NCBI GenBank assembly: GCA_023818725.1
Contig: JAMWBX010000052.1
Coordinates: 1-7,632 of the forward strand
Direction of reading: 5' to 3'
Length of the DNA stretch: 7,632 nucleotides
From: Candidatus Omnitrophota bacterium
GTDB taxonomy: Bacteria; Ratteibacteria; UBA8468; B48-G9; DTJG01
A model generated the notes under the pieces. The model saw nothing but the letters and a program-made list of their open reading frames with translations. It made no database searches and had not been told where the DNA came from. Positions 1-6,260 of this stretch are shown piece after piece (position 1 is the first letter of the stretch; every line of letters starts with the position of its first letter). Made by a program: the position numbers and the translations under genes.

Positions 1-78
1 TTGCTGCAATTCTATTTCCCCCACATCGGTATCTTCAAAAAGACTATACAATTCTTTCAACTCTTTTACAAAAAACAT
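1..78 (-). CDS. accB: Biotin carboxyl carrier protein of acetyl-CoA carboxylase, N-terminal fragment (runs off the left edge)
   Basis: Only the first 26 codons are inside the window (MFFVKELKELYSLFEDTDVG, then EIELQQ). The pattern of a short amphipathic helix, an acidic 'ED/ET-D' turn and an 'EIEL' strand is typical of the AccB N-terminus. AccB carries the biotin that accepts carboxylate in the first step of fatty-acid synthesis; its biotinyl-lysine domain would lie outside the window. The ATG at 78 has a strong GGAGGT ribosome site six bases upstream. The gene begins 21 nt after the efp stop codon, and efp-accB-accC is a common bacterial order, which supports the call. Identity rests on a short N-terminus plus context, so it is likely but not certain. 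Confidence 0.72.
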   Translation of the reverse strand, partial: MFFVKELKELYSLFEDTDVGEIELQQ

Positions 79-84
79 ATTCAC

Positions 85-90
85 ACCTCC
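85..90 (-). promoter_or_regulatory. Shine-Dalgarno site of accB
   Basis: The minus strand reads GGAGGT, six bases before the ATG at 78. It is one of the strongest ribosome sites in the window and supports calling a real gene on a fragment of only 26 codons. Confidence 0.7.
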
Positions 91-99
91 ATTTTTTCT

Positions 100-318
100 T
101 TACTTTACTCGTTCAATATAACGATCATCACGCGTGTATACAGGAATTTTTTCACCAACCTGCACAAAAAGAGGCACCTGAACCACCGCCCCTGTTTCAA
201 GAGTAGCCGGCTTTGATCCACCACTCACCGTATCTCCACGTAGACCAGGATCTGTTTCTACAATTTCCAATTCTAGAAACATAGGTGGTTCAACGGCAAT
301 CACCTGTCCATCATAAAA
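100..318 (-). pseudogene. efp: Elongation factor P, C-terminal remnant lacking its N-terminal domains
   Basis: The frame reads [12 protein letters not shown], then [40 protein letters not shown] and finally YIERVK. This matches the end of domain II and all of domain III of bacterial EF-P, roughly residues 117 to 188 of the E. coli protein. EF-P relieves ribosome stalling at proline stretches. The KOW domain with the modified lysine loop, and most of the central OB domain, are absent. Upstream of FYDG (codon at 318) the same frame carries sequence that belongs to the GT39 gene in another frame, and it reaches a stop at 418-420 without an ATG, TTG or extra GTG start. The only possible start is the GTG at 303, an internal valine codon of EF-P. 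The remnant is therefore not expected to make working EF-P. The 5' boundary is approximate because the exact breakpoint cannot be fixed. Confidence 0.88.
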
Positions 319-848
319 AGAAAGATTGCAGGATAAAGCAAAATACCAGAATATTTTGTTAGCAATGATAAGCCCACAAGAAACCCGAGCAAATACCAGA
401 GCAAGGGGTTTCCTGTTTTATGTATTTTCCATAAAGTAATTATTGAAAGCAACCAGAATACAGAAAGAATTGTGTCAGGCACGGTCATTACTCCACCAAG
501 AACTGAAAAAAGGGGGATCAAAGAGAAAATAATAATCGCCCAGAAACCGCAGTATGCTGAATGAAAATATCTTCCAATAAGAAAAAGCAACCATGTACAG
601 ACAGATGATGAGATTATGGCTGGAAACCTCACAGCAAGAGGCGTGTTACCAAATATCTTCAGAAAAAATAGAATGACGTACCCAATCAAAGGAGGATGGT
701 CAAAATATGAAAGAGATGGATGACGTGCATATTGATAATAGTGGGCTTCATCTCCGGTCAATCCATAAAAGGATGCTATCAGCATTCTCACCAGAAAAAA
801 AATACCGAAAACCAAAAACGCGTATCGTGTATATTTTTTTTCATCCAT
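300..848 (-). CDS. GT39/ArnT-like membrane glycosyltransferase, truncated at its C-terminus
   Basis: This is the N-terminal 182 residues of a polytopic PMT/ArnT-type glycosyltransferase. Such enzymes move a sugar from a polyprenyl-phosphate donor to an acceptor on the outer face of the inner membrane. Visible family features are a first membrane helix at about residues 9-28, the acidic pair D33-E34 in 'TGDEAHYY', 'YFDHPPL' at 48-54, several further hydrophobic helices, and '[10 protein letters not shown]' near 159-168. Full-length relatives are usually about 450-600 residues, so at least half is missing. The last residues (MMDR and the TGA) are encoded by efp sequence read out of frame. The ATG at 848 overlaps the end of the GT2 gene by 8 nt and has no clear ribosome site, so translation is probably coupled. 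The partner GT2 enzyme upstream would make the lipid-linked sugar donor. The product as it stands is probably non-functional. Confidence 0.85.
   Translation of the reverse strand: MDEKKYTRYAFLVFGIFFLVRMLIASFYGLTGDEAHYYQYARHPSLSYFDHPPLIGYVILFFLKIFGNTPLAVRFPAIISSSVCTWLLFLIGRYFHSAYCGFWAIIIFSLIPLFSVLGGVMTVPDTILSVFWLLSIITLWKIHKTGNPLLWYLLGFLVGLSLLTKYSGILLYPAIFLFMMDR
310..330 (-). other. Breakpoint joining the GT39 gene to efp
   Basis: On the minus strand, sequence coding GT39 residues 'LLYPAIFLF' passes within a few bases, through a T-rich run, into sequence coding EF-P 'FYDGQVIAV', with a change of reading frame. Both genes are broken at this one point. The exact base cannot be set without the parental sequences because the join falls in low-complexity sequence. 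Confidence 0.8.
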
Positions 849-1554
849 AAAAAAGCCAAATTCTTAATAGTAGAACCCTAAAAAGATAGGCAATAAGAGT
901 GTTGAATTTTAATTTTGAACTGCCATATCTTCGCCTGTAAAAAATTATTGGTGTTTCCATAATCCTGAATTTTTTTTTAAAAGTGTAATAAAAAACCTCT
1001 GTAACAATGAAGGCATCCTTTGACCTCAACTCTGGATAAATTGCAGCCAAAGAAGAAAAAGTGAAAAACCTGAAACCACTTGTTGGGTCTGTAAGTTTTA
1101 TCCCAAGAATCAGATGTAAGTAAACCCTTGCAAAAATTGTTATAAGTTCTCTTATCCTATCCTGTCTTAAGCTTTTACCACCCGATAGAAATCTTGATCC
1201 AGATACAACATCTGCCTTTTCAAGTAGAAAGATAAAGGAAGGTATAAACTCTGGGCTATGAGAAAAATCTCCATCCATTTCCCCTATGACATCGAACTTT
1301 CTATTGAGTGCTATCTTATAGCCACACCTACCTGCGTACCCTCTTCCTCTGTTTTTCTTACGGACAATAACTTGTACGCGTGGATTATTTCGAAAATATC
1401 TTTTTGCAATGTCGCCTGTCCCGTCCGGCGAATTATCATCAACTATTATTACACTGATATCGAGTGGTAACCTGAGTATATCCTCGACCAGTGGAACAAT
1501 GTTGTCCTTTTCGTTATATGTGGGTATGATAATGGCTATCCTTTTATTCTTCAA
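841..1554 (-). CDS. GT2 polyprenyl-phosphate sugar synthase (DPM1-like)
   Basis: A 237-residue GT-A fold enzyme of the dolichyl-phosphate mannosyltransferase (DPM1) type. It would transfer a sugar from a nucleotide donor to polyprenyl phosphate on the cytoplasmic face of the membrane. Motifs in order (numbered from the TTG at 1554) are PTYNE at 11-15, VDDNSPDGT at 38-46, NRGRGYAGRCGYK at 68-80, MDGDFSHSP at 93-101 with the metal-binding D94/D96 pair, GSRF at 119-122, DPTSGFR at 156-162 and GSSKLK at 211-216. Length fits the soluble DPM1 form with no C-terminal membrane helices. No ATG lies near the start: the TTG at 1554 has AGGAG eight bases upstream, whereas the TTG at 1560 would have it only two bases away. 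The gene overlaps the end of the GT9 gene by 11 nt and the GT39 start by 8 nt. The sugar cannot be told from sequence. Confidence 0.9.
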   Translation of the reverse strand: MKNKRIAIIIPTYNEKDNIVPLVEDILRLPLDISVIIVDDNSPDGTGDIAKRYFRNNPRVQVIVRKKNRGRGYAGRCGYKIALNRKFDVIGEMDGDFSHSPEFIPSFIFLLEKADVVSGSRFLSGGKSLRQDRIRELITIFARVYLHLILGIKLTDPTSGFRFFTFSSLAAIYPELRSKDAFIVTEVFYYTFKKKFRIMETPIIFYRRRYGSSKLKFNTLIAYLFRVLLLRIWLFYG

Positions 1555-2653
1555 AAGCAACTCTCCTTACAGCCTTAGCAACTTTCTGCGGAGAAATCAA
1601 CTCCATACAACTGGGACGAACCAGACATTCTCTCCTGTAGCAACATGCACAGGCAATATCGCTGACTATCTTTTCTCCCCGGCCATAAATCTCTACCTCT
1701 GCAGGAGAAGTCGGACCGAACAAAGCAACAACCTTTTTACCCAGACCAATTGAGGCATGAAGAGCAAAAGTATCACAACATACTATAATGTCGCATAGAT
1801 TAAGTAAACCGAAAAAGTAATCGATTGAATTAGAATGCCCTGTGTTAATTATGCGGTTGTTGCTTCTTGCTACAATTTGTTCAAGCAGTTCCTTTTCGTC
1901 TTGCCCGCCGAAAATAAGAATATCAAAATCATCAAGCAATGAAAACAATTCAAGGAAATTTTTTTCGGGCCATTTTTTAGTAATCCACCTGTTGCCTGCT
2001 CCAACTATGGCTCCTAAAATTTTTTTCTCCCCAAGATTATACTTTTTTGCAAATTCAACTGCGTTTTTTTTCGAAGCATTAGAAATCGGCACAATGATCC
2101 CGCCGTAACTGGATAAACCACAAATATCTGCTGTGATTGCCTGATAGGTTTTTACATTTTGCTTTTTTAAACGGTCGTCGTGACTCATTAAAAAATACTC
2201 GTATGCAAAAGGAGATGAACACCTAACGATCCCATTTGAGTCAAACCAGAAACCTCTCTTTTCCTTCGCTTTTGAGATCCCCGCAAGAATTAATGCCTCA
2301 TCGTCAAGGTCAAGGTTAATGAGTAAATCAAATGTTAAGTGAGAAACAAGGGGGAAAGCACTTTCTTTATTGATAGGTCTATCTACGAACCTGTTTCCCC
2401 GAAGAATATCAATGGCATTCTTATCTGTAATCCAGAATAACATGCTTGCGGGATAAGATGACTTTAAAGGTTCGCACAGAGCAGTTGTTCTTAAAACGTC
2501 ACCAAGCGCTCCTAACTTGATAATAAGAATTTTTTTGCTGATCTGAAGATATCTATCGCAATTTTCGCATAAAACCCCATGCTCCTTGTGATAGAAACAT
2601 GGTCTGTCAGCACGGAAAAAGAAACATGACTGTTTTAATCTGTGTCTTTTCAT
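1544..2653 (-). CDS. GT9 (heptosyltransferase-like) glycosyltransferase with cysteine-rich ends
   Basis: A 369-residue GT-B enzyme of family GT9, which contains the ADP-heptose:LPS heptosyltransferases. Numbering from the ATG at 2653, the first Rossmann domain opens with 'ILIIKLGALGDVLRTT' at about 42-57, including the G48-x-x-G51-D52 motif. The nucleotide-sugar half shows 'GAGNRWITKKWPEKNF', 'LIFGGQDE', 'DTFALH' (D294, H299) and 'FGPTSP' at 312-317. The C-terminus has a cysteine cluster, 'CACCYRREC' then 'SCMELI' (C335, C337, C338, C343, C349), a pattern I know from many GT9 proteins. Ahead of the first domain is an extra segment with C19-x2-H22 and C29-x2-C32. The ATG at 2653 is preferred over the in-frame TTG at 2662 because AGGA lies 9 nt before the ATG but directly abuts the TTG. 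It starts 5 nt after the rluD stop. Its likely role is surface glycan or LPS core assembly; the acceptor is unknown. Confidence 0.87.
   Translation of the reverse strand: MKRHRLKQSCFFFRADRPCFYHKEHGVLCENCDRYLQISKKILIIKLGALGDVLRTTALCEPLKSSYPASMLFWITDKNAIDILRGNRFVDRPINKESAFPLVSHLTFDLLINLDLDDEALILAGISKAKEKRGFWFDSNGIVRCSSPFAYEYFLMSHDDRLKKQNVKTYQAITADICGLSSYGGIIVPISNASKKNAVEFAKKYNLGEKKILGAIVGAGNRWITKKWPEKNFLELFSLLDDFDILIFGGQDEKELLEQIVARSNNRIINTGHSNSIDYFFGLLNLCDIIVCCDTFALHASIGLGKKVVALFGPTSPAEVEIYGRGEKIVSDIACACCYRRECLVRPSCMELISPQKVAKAVRRVAFEE
1563..1567 (-). promoter_or_regulatory. Shine-Dalgarno site that decides the GT2 start
   Basis: AGGAG on the minus strand lies inside the end of the GT9 gene. 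It sits 8 nt before the TTG at 1554 and only 2 nt before the TTG at 1560, which favours 1554 as the start. Confidence 0.6.
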
Positions 2654-2658
2654 TTTGG

Positions 2659-3561
2659 TCAATCCTGTGCATTTTCAATTTCCAGCTTTTCAAGTAAATT
2701 GAGAAAATCAGCAGGCAATTTTGCGCGAAAATACATTTGCTTTTTTGTTTCAGGATGAGAAAAAGAGATTGAGAATGCATGAAGTGCCTGTCGATTAATA
2801 AGAGGACTCTGCCTTCCATATGCCTCATCTCCAAGTACAGGGTGACCCAGAAATGCTAAAGTCACCCTTATCTGATGGGTCCTGCCTGTCACTGGCATAA
2901 CCTCAAGATAAGTGGTATTTTTTGATTTTTTAAGAACTTTAAACTTCGTCGTTGAATTTTTCCCTGAGAACCTTACAGAAACCTTTGTAATACCTTTATC
3001 TATTTTCAAAGGAAGTGACATTTTTTCAATCCCTTCGGGAAAGCTACCCTCAACCACTGCCCTGTAAACCTTCTTCACAAGCCTCTGCCTGAACTGGTTC
3101 ACAAGATCAAAATATGCTATATCTGTCTTTGCAAAGACAATACAGCCAGATGTGTTACGATCAAGCCGATGCACCACCCCTGGTCTTAGCGGAAGTCCGA
3201 TCTTTGACAATTCCGTATGAGCGAGAATAAAATTCAGCAGTGTTCCTTTTGTTACGCCTTTAAGTGGATGTGTAAGAATGCCTGCTGGCTTATTCACAAC
3301 AATAACATGCCGGTCTTCAAAAAGAATATCTAAATTTACAGCTTCAGGTTGAATATCGCAAAATGGCATCTGAAAAGTATCTGATAATTCTATTATGTCT
3401 CCTTTCTTCAACCTTCTAGCTGGATCAGAAAATTCACCATTTACTGTGACTTTGCCGGATTCTATCAACCTTTTGCAGAGTTCCCTTGAAACGCCTTTGA
3501 TATTCTGAGCAAGAAACCTGTCGAGTCTTTCACTTGAAGCCTGTTGAAACACAAATTTCAC
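2659..3561 (-). CDS. rluD: RluA/RluD-family pseudouridine synthase
   Basis: A 300-residue enzyme that isomerises uridine to pseudouridine in RNA; RluD itself acts on helix 69 of 23S rRNA, while other members act on other rRNA or tRNA sites. Residues about 10-60 form an S4 RNA-binding domain ('ERLDRFLAQN', 'CKRLIESGKVTVNG', 'LKKGDIIEL'). The catalytic domain shows 'VVNKPAGILTHP' at 88-99, the signature 'HRLDRNTSG' at 131-139 with catalytic D134, then 'GRTHQIRVTLAFLGHPVLGD'. The length is normal for the family. The start is a GTG at 3561, with AGGA 9 nt upstream inside the acyl-CoA dehydrogenase gene, and only one base separates the two genes. The family assignment is firm; RluD rather than a paralogue such as RluC is inferred from the S4 domain and overall layout, so the RNA target is open. 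Confidence 0.92.
   Translation of the reverse strand: MKFVFQQASSERLDRFLAQNIKGVSRELCKRLIESGKVTVNGEFSDPARRLKKGDIIELSDTFQMPFCDIQPEAVNLDILFEDRHVIVVNKPAGILTHPLKGVTKGTLLNFILAHTELSKIGLPLRPGVVHRLDRNTSGCIVFAKTDIAYFDLVNQFRQRLVKKVYRAVVEGSFPEGIEKMSLPLKIDKGITKVSVRFSGKNSTTKFKVLKKSKNTTYLEVMPVTGRTHQIRVTLAFLGHPVLGDEAYGRQSPLINRQALHAFSISFSHPETKKQMYFRAKLPADFLNLLEKLEIENAQD
2663..2666 (-). promoter_or_regulatory. Shine-Dalgarno site that decides the GT9 start
   Basis: AGGA on the minus strand lies within the last codons of rluD, 9 nt before the ATG at 2653. The alternative TTG at 2662 would have no spacing at all, so the ATG is the better start. Confidence 0.5.
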
Positions 3562-3562
3562 T

Positions 3563-4723
3563 TCATTTTTTCCTGCGGGAAAGATCCTTGATTAATTCAA
3601 GAGCGATAACATTTCTCTGGATCTGATTGGTGCCTTCATATATCTGTGTTATCTTTGCATCCCTCATCATTTTTTCCACAGGATAATCCCTCATATAACC
3701 GTATCCCCCAAATATTTGAACGGCATCCACGGTCACCTTCATTGCAACATCTGAAGCAAATAATTTGGCCATTGCGGATTCTTTGGACGCTGAAGACTTT
3801 CCTGCATCAATCATCCTGGCCGCTGCGTAGGTTAAAGCTCTCGCAGCTTCTATTTGTGTTGCCATGTCGGCAAGCATATGTTGAACTGCTTGAAATGAAG
3901 ATATAGGCTGGCCAAACTGATGTCTTTTGTGCGCGTATTCAAGTGCTGCTTCAAAAGCACCCTGAGCAATACCAATTGCTTGTGCTGCAACGCCTGGCCT
4001 TGTAATATCAAATGTCTTCATCGCAACGATAAATCCCATTCCTTCCCGTCCCAGAAGGTTCTCAGCAGGAACTTTGCAATCAGTAAAAATCAGTTCTCTC
4101 GTCGCTGACGCTCTGATACCAAGCTTTCTTTCCTTCTTTCCAAATGTAAAGCCTTCAGTCCCCTTCTCAACGATAAACGCAGATGCACCCCTAGCGCCTT
4201 TGCTTAGGTCAGTTACTGCAATAACCGTATAAATATCAGCCTCGCCACCATTTGTAATCCATTGTTTTGTGCCATTCAAAACATAATAATCACCCTGCCT
4301 CACTGCTTTTGTTCTTATTGAAGCTGCATCACTTCCGGCTTCAGACTCTGTAAGGCCAAATGCAGCAATTTTTTCCCCCCTGGCAAGGGCAGGAAGATAT
4401 TTCTGTTTCTGCTCATCGTTACCAAAAAGCACTATAGGAAATGTACCAAGTGCACTTGCAGCCAGAGATAGAGAAATTCCGCCGCAAATCCTGCTCAATT
4501 CTTCAATTGCAAGACACAACTCGAAAATACCAAGACCCATACCACCGTACTTTTCTTCAATGTATATACCAAACAGATCTGATTGTGCGAGAATTTTTAC
4601 AATTTCCCATGGAAATTCTTCAGTTTCATCATAATATGCCCTTTTAGGTTTTATCCTGGTTTCTGCAATTTCACGAGCAAGTGTCTGAATCATTCTTTGC
4701 TCTTCATTCAAAAAATAATCCAT
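3563..4723 (-). CDS. Acyl-CoA dehydrogenase (FAD-dependent, short/medium-chain type)
   Basis: A complete 386-residue flavoprotein that would introduce a trans-2 double bond into an acyl-CoA and pass electrons to electron-transfer flavoprotein. It has the usual three parts: an N-terminal helical domain (about 1-120), a beta domain opening with '[13 protein letters not shown]' at 120-132 and 'KQWITNGG' at 153-160, and a C-terminal helical domain with '[22 protein letters not shown]' at 267-288 and '[17 protein letters not shown]' from 336. '[10 protein letters not shown]' at 361-370 supplies E363 at the position of the catalytic base in medium-chain and butyryl-CoA dehydrogenases. The ATG at 4723 has AGGA six bases upstream and overlaps the fabF end by 20 nt. 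An oxidative enzyme is unexpected inside a synthesis operon. Substrate chain length cannot be read from the sequence. Confidence 0.95.
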   Translation of the reverse strand: MDYFLNEEQRMIQTLAREIAETRIKPKRAYYDETEEFPWEIVKILAQSDLFGIYIEEKYGGMGLGIFELCLAIEELSRICGGISLSLAASALGTFPIVLFGNDEQKQKYLPALARGEKIAAFGLTESEAGSDAASIRTKAVRQGDYYVLNGTKQWITNGGEADIYTVIAVTDLSKGARGASAFIVEKGTEGFTFGKKERKLGIRASATRELIFTDCKVPAENLLGREGMGFIVAMKTFDITRPGVAAQAIGIAQGAFEAALEYAHKRHQFGQPISSFQAVQHMLADMATQIEAARALTYAAARMIDAGKSSASKESAMAKLFASDVAMKVTVDAVQIFGGYGYMRDYPVEKMMRDAKITQIYEGTNQIQRNVIALELIKDLSRRKK

Positions 4724-5987
4724 TCTTATTCCTTTTTATATTTTTATATTTTTGAACGCACAGACAAATGTTATGTCCCCCAAAACCAAAAGAATTCGAT
4801 AGTGAGATTTCAATACTGGCTTTTCTCGCTACATTCGGAACATAGTCAAGATCACATTCAGGATCAGGCACCTCGTAATTTATTGTTGGCGGAATCGTTC
4901 CATGATATGTGGAAAGAATTGTAATTATAAACTCAACCGCTCCAGCAGCTCCAAGTAGATGCCCAATCATTGACTTATTTGAACTTATTGCTACTTTATA
5001 TGCATGCTCTCCCAGAACTTTCTTTATTGCAAGAGTCTCACTCTTATCGTTTAACGGAGTCGATGTACCGTGAGCATTGATATAATCAACCTGTTCAGGA
5101 AGTATATTTGCGTCCTCCAGAGCGAATTCCATACAAAGAGCAGAGCCGGCTCCAGACGGATCAGGTGCTGTTATGTGATAAGCATCACAACTCATTCCAT
5201 ATCCAAGCATCTTAGCATATATACGCGCACCTCGTGCTATGGCGTGTTCCATGCTTTCCATAACAACTATACCGCTACCTTCTCCCATAACAAATCCATC
5301 TCTGCCAGCATCAAAAGGACGACTTGCCTTTTCAGGTTCGTGATTTCTCTCAGAAAGTGCCTTCATAGAACAGAATCCGGCAAGACCAAGCGGGGTTATA
5401 CATGATTCTGTGCCACCCGCAATTACAACATCCATTTTTCTTGATCGGATCAGTTCACATGCCACAGCTATCGCATGCGCTCCTGAAGCACACGCGCTAA
5501 CCGTTGCAAAATTAGGTCCTCTTAATCCAAATGTTATTGCCACCTGTCCTGCTGCTATATCAGGAATAAGCATCGGTATTAATAACGGAGAAACTCTGGA
5601 AGGTCCCGAATTCTGTAAGTTGGAATATTGCTGCTCAATTACTCTGAGCCCCCCGATACCAGCTCCGATAATAACTCCTATTCTGTTTTTGTCTTCGCTC
5701 TCTAAGGAAATTCCACTATCTACAATAGCTTCATGCGCTGCCTTAATTGCAAACTGAACAAACCTATCCATCCTTCTCGCCGCTTTGCTGTCAACTACAT
5801 CCACGGTGAAATTTTTTACCTCTGCAGCAATTCTTGTTGAAAATTTTGTTGTATCAAAATCCTGAATTAAGCCAGCGCCACTTTTGCCATCAACCAGATT
5901 TTTCCACGTCGATGGCACGTCATTACCCAAAGGAGTAACAAGACCCATTCCTGTGACGACAACCTCTGGTTTCTCTATCATCGTCAT
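4704..5987 (-). CDS. fabF: 3-oxoacyl-[acyl-carrier-protein] synthase II
   Basis: A 427-residue condensing enzyme of type II fatty-acid synthesis that joins malonyl-ACP to a growing acyl-ACP. The thiolase-fold Cys-His-His triad is visible: C166 in '[11 protein letters not shown]', H306 in '[12 protein letters not shown]' and H343 in '[12 protein letters not shown]', with K338 also conserved. '[15 protein letters not shown]' and the terminal '[10 protein letters not shown]' (397-406) are standard KAS II elements. The ATG at 5987 overlaps the acpP stop as ATGA; no clear Shine-Dalgarno is present, so start by coupling is likely. A second in-frame ATG lies at 5981. The last ~14 residues ([15 protein letters not shown]) run beyond the usual KAS II end, are lysine/asparagine-rich, and arise because the frame runs through an A/T-rich repeat into the start of the acyl-CoA dehydrogenase gene. 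Confidence 0.97.
   Translation of the reverse strand: MTMIEKPEVVVTGMGLVTPLGNDVPSTWKNLVDGKSGAGLIQDFDTTKFSTRIAAEVKNFTVDVVDSKAARRMDRFVQFAIKAAHEAIVDSGISLESEDKNRIGVIIGAGIGGLRVIEQQYSNLQNSGPSRVSPLLIPMLIPDIAAGQVAITFGLRGPNFATVSACASGAHAIAVACELIRSRKMDVVIAGGTESCITPLGLAGFCSMKALSERNHEPEKASRPFDAGRDGFVMGEGSGIVVMESMEHAIARGARIYAKMLGYGMSCDAYHITAPDPSGAGSALCMEFALEDANILPEQVDYINAHGTSTPLNDKSETLAIKKVLGEHAYKVAISSNKSMIGHLLGAAGAVEFIITILSTYHGTIPPTINYEVPDPECDLDYVPNVARKASIEISLSNSFGFGGHNICLCVQKYKNIKRNKNGLFFE
4733..4754. repeat. Short A/T tandem repeat at the fabF end
   Basis: The plus strand shows TTTTTATA twice in tandem followed by TTTTT, which reads as AAAAATAT units on the minus strand. It encodes the lysine/asparagine-rich fabF tail and runs into the AGGA ribosome site of the acyl-CoA dehydrogenase gene. 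It may simply be low-complexity sequence that keeps the ribosome site unpaired. Confidence 0.45.
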
Positions 5988-6232
5988 TTATTACTTGTTT
6001 TTTGTTCAAGATACCTTATTGCATCCCCTACAGTCCTTATTTTCTCAGCATCTTCATCCGGGATCTCCACACCAAATTTTTCTTCAAAATCCATTACAAG
6101 CTCTACTGTATCAAGAGAGTCAGCGCCAAGGTCATCAACAAAAGATGCATCCTCAACAATTGCACTCTCTTCAACCTGAAGTTTTTCCATAACTATGCTT
6201 TTAACCTTTTTTTCAATTTCACTTCTTTCCAT
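5984..6232 (-). CDS. acpP: Acyl carrier protein
   Basis: An 82-residue acidic four-helix protein that carries acyl chains on a 4'-phosphopantetheine arm during fatty-acid synthesis. The attachment motif '[15 protein letters not shown]' is intact, with the modified serine at S39. '[27 protein letters not shown]' forms the usual helix III and IV region. The ATG at 6232 is preceded by GGGGAGG four bases upstream, a strong site that fits the high level of ACP cells need. The gene lies 28 nt after fabG, the largest gap in the cluster, and its TGA overlaps the fabF ATG. The fabG-acpP-fabF order is a classical fatty-acid synthesis arrangement. Confidence 0.98.
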   Translation of the reverse strand: MERSEIEKKVKSIVMEKLQVEESAIVEDASFVDDLGADSLDTVELVMDFEEKFGVEIPDEDAEKIRTVGDAIRYLEQKTSNK

Positions 6233-6236
6233 TCAA

Positions 6237-6243
6237 CCTCCCC
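6237..6243 (-). promoter_or_regulatory. Shine-Dalgarno site of acpP
   Basis: GGGGAGG on the minus strand lies four bases before the ATG at 6232. It is purine-rich and clearly stronger than the sites of fabF or the GT39 gene, consistent with high ACP output. Confidence 0.6.
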
Positions 6244-6260
6244 GTTTTTTAACAAAATCT

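Noticed and set aside
1..216. Plus-strand open frame of 71 codons at the left edge
   Set aside because: It is the antisense of the accB start and the efp remnant. The composition is unlike a real protein, it has no ribosome site, and the minus-strand genes explain the sequence.
100..303. A complete small 67-residue protein starting at GTG 303
   Set aside because: The sequence is the C-terminal part of EF-P, and the GTG is the valine codon in 'GQVIAV'. No ribosome site is placed for it, so a remnant is the better description.
1409..1753. Plus-strand open frame of 114 codons
   Set aside because: It lies opposite the GT9/GT2 junction and both minus-strand genes have full family motifs there. 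No recognisable domain or ribosome site.
2607..2834. Minus-strand frame of 75 codons across the rluD/GT9 boundary
   Set aside because: It is an out-of-frame reading of rluD and the GT9 start, with no family features; both overlapping genes are intact.
5410..5757. Plus-strand open frame of 115 codons
   Set aside because: It is opposite the fabF active-site region. Its alanine/isoleucine-rich sequence is the mirror of conserved fabF codons.
6233..6260. Possible terminator or promoter in the 28-nt fabG-acpP gap
   Set aside because: A T-rich tract is present on the plus strand, but I see no inverted repeat and no spaced -35/-10 pair. The gap is explained by the acpP ribosome site.
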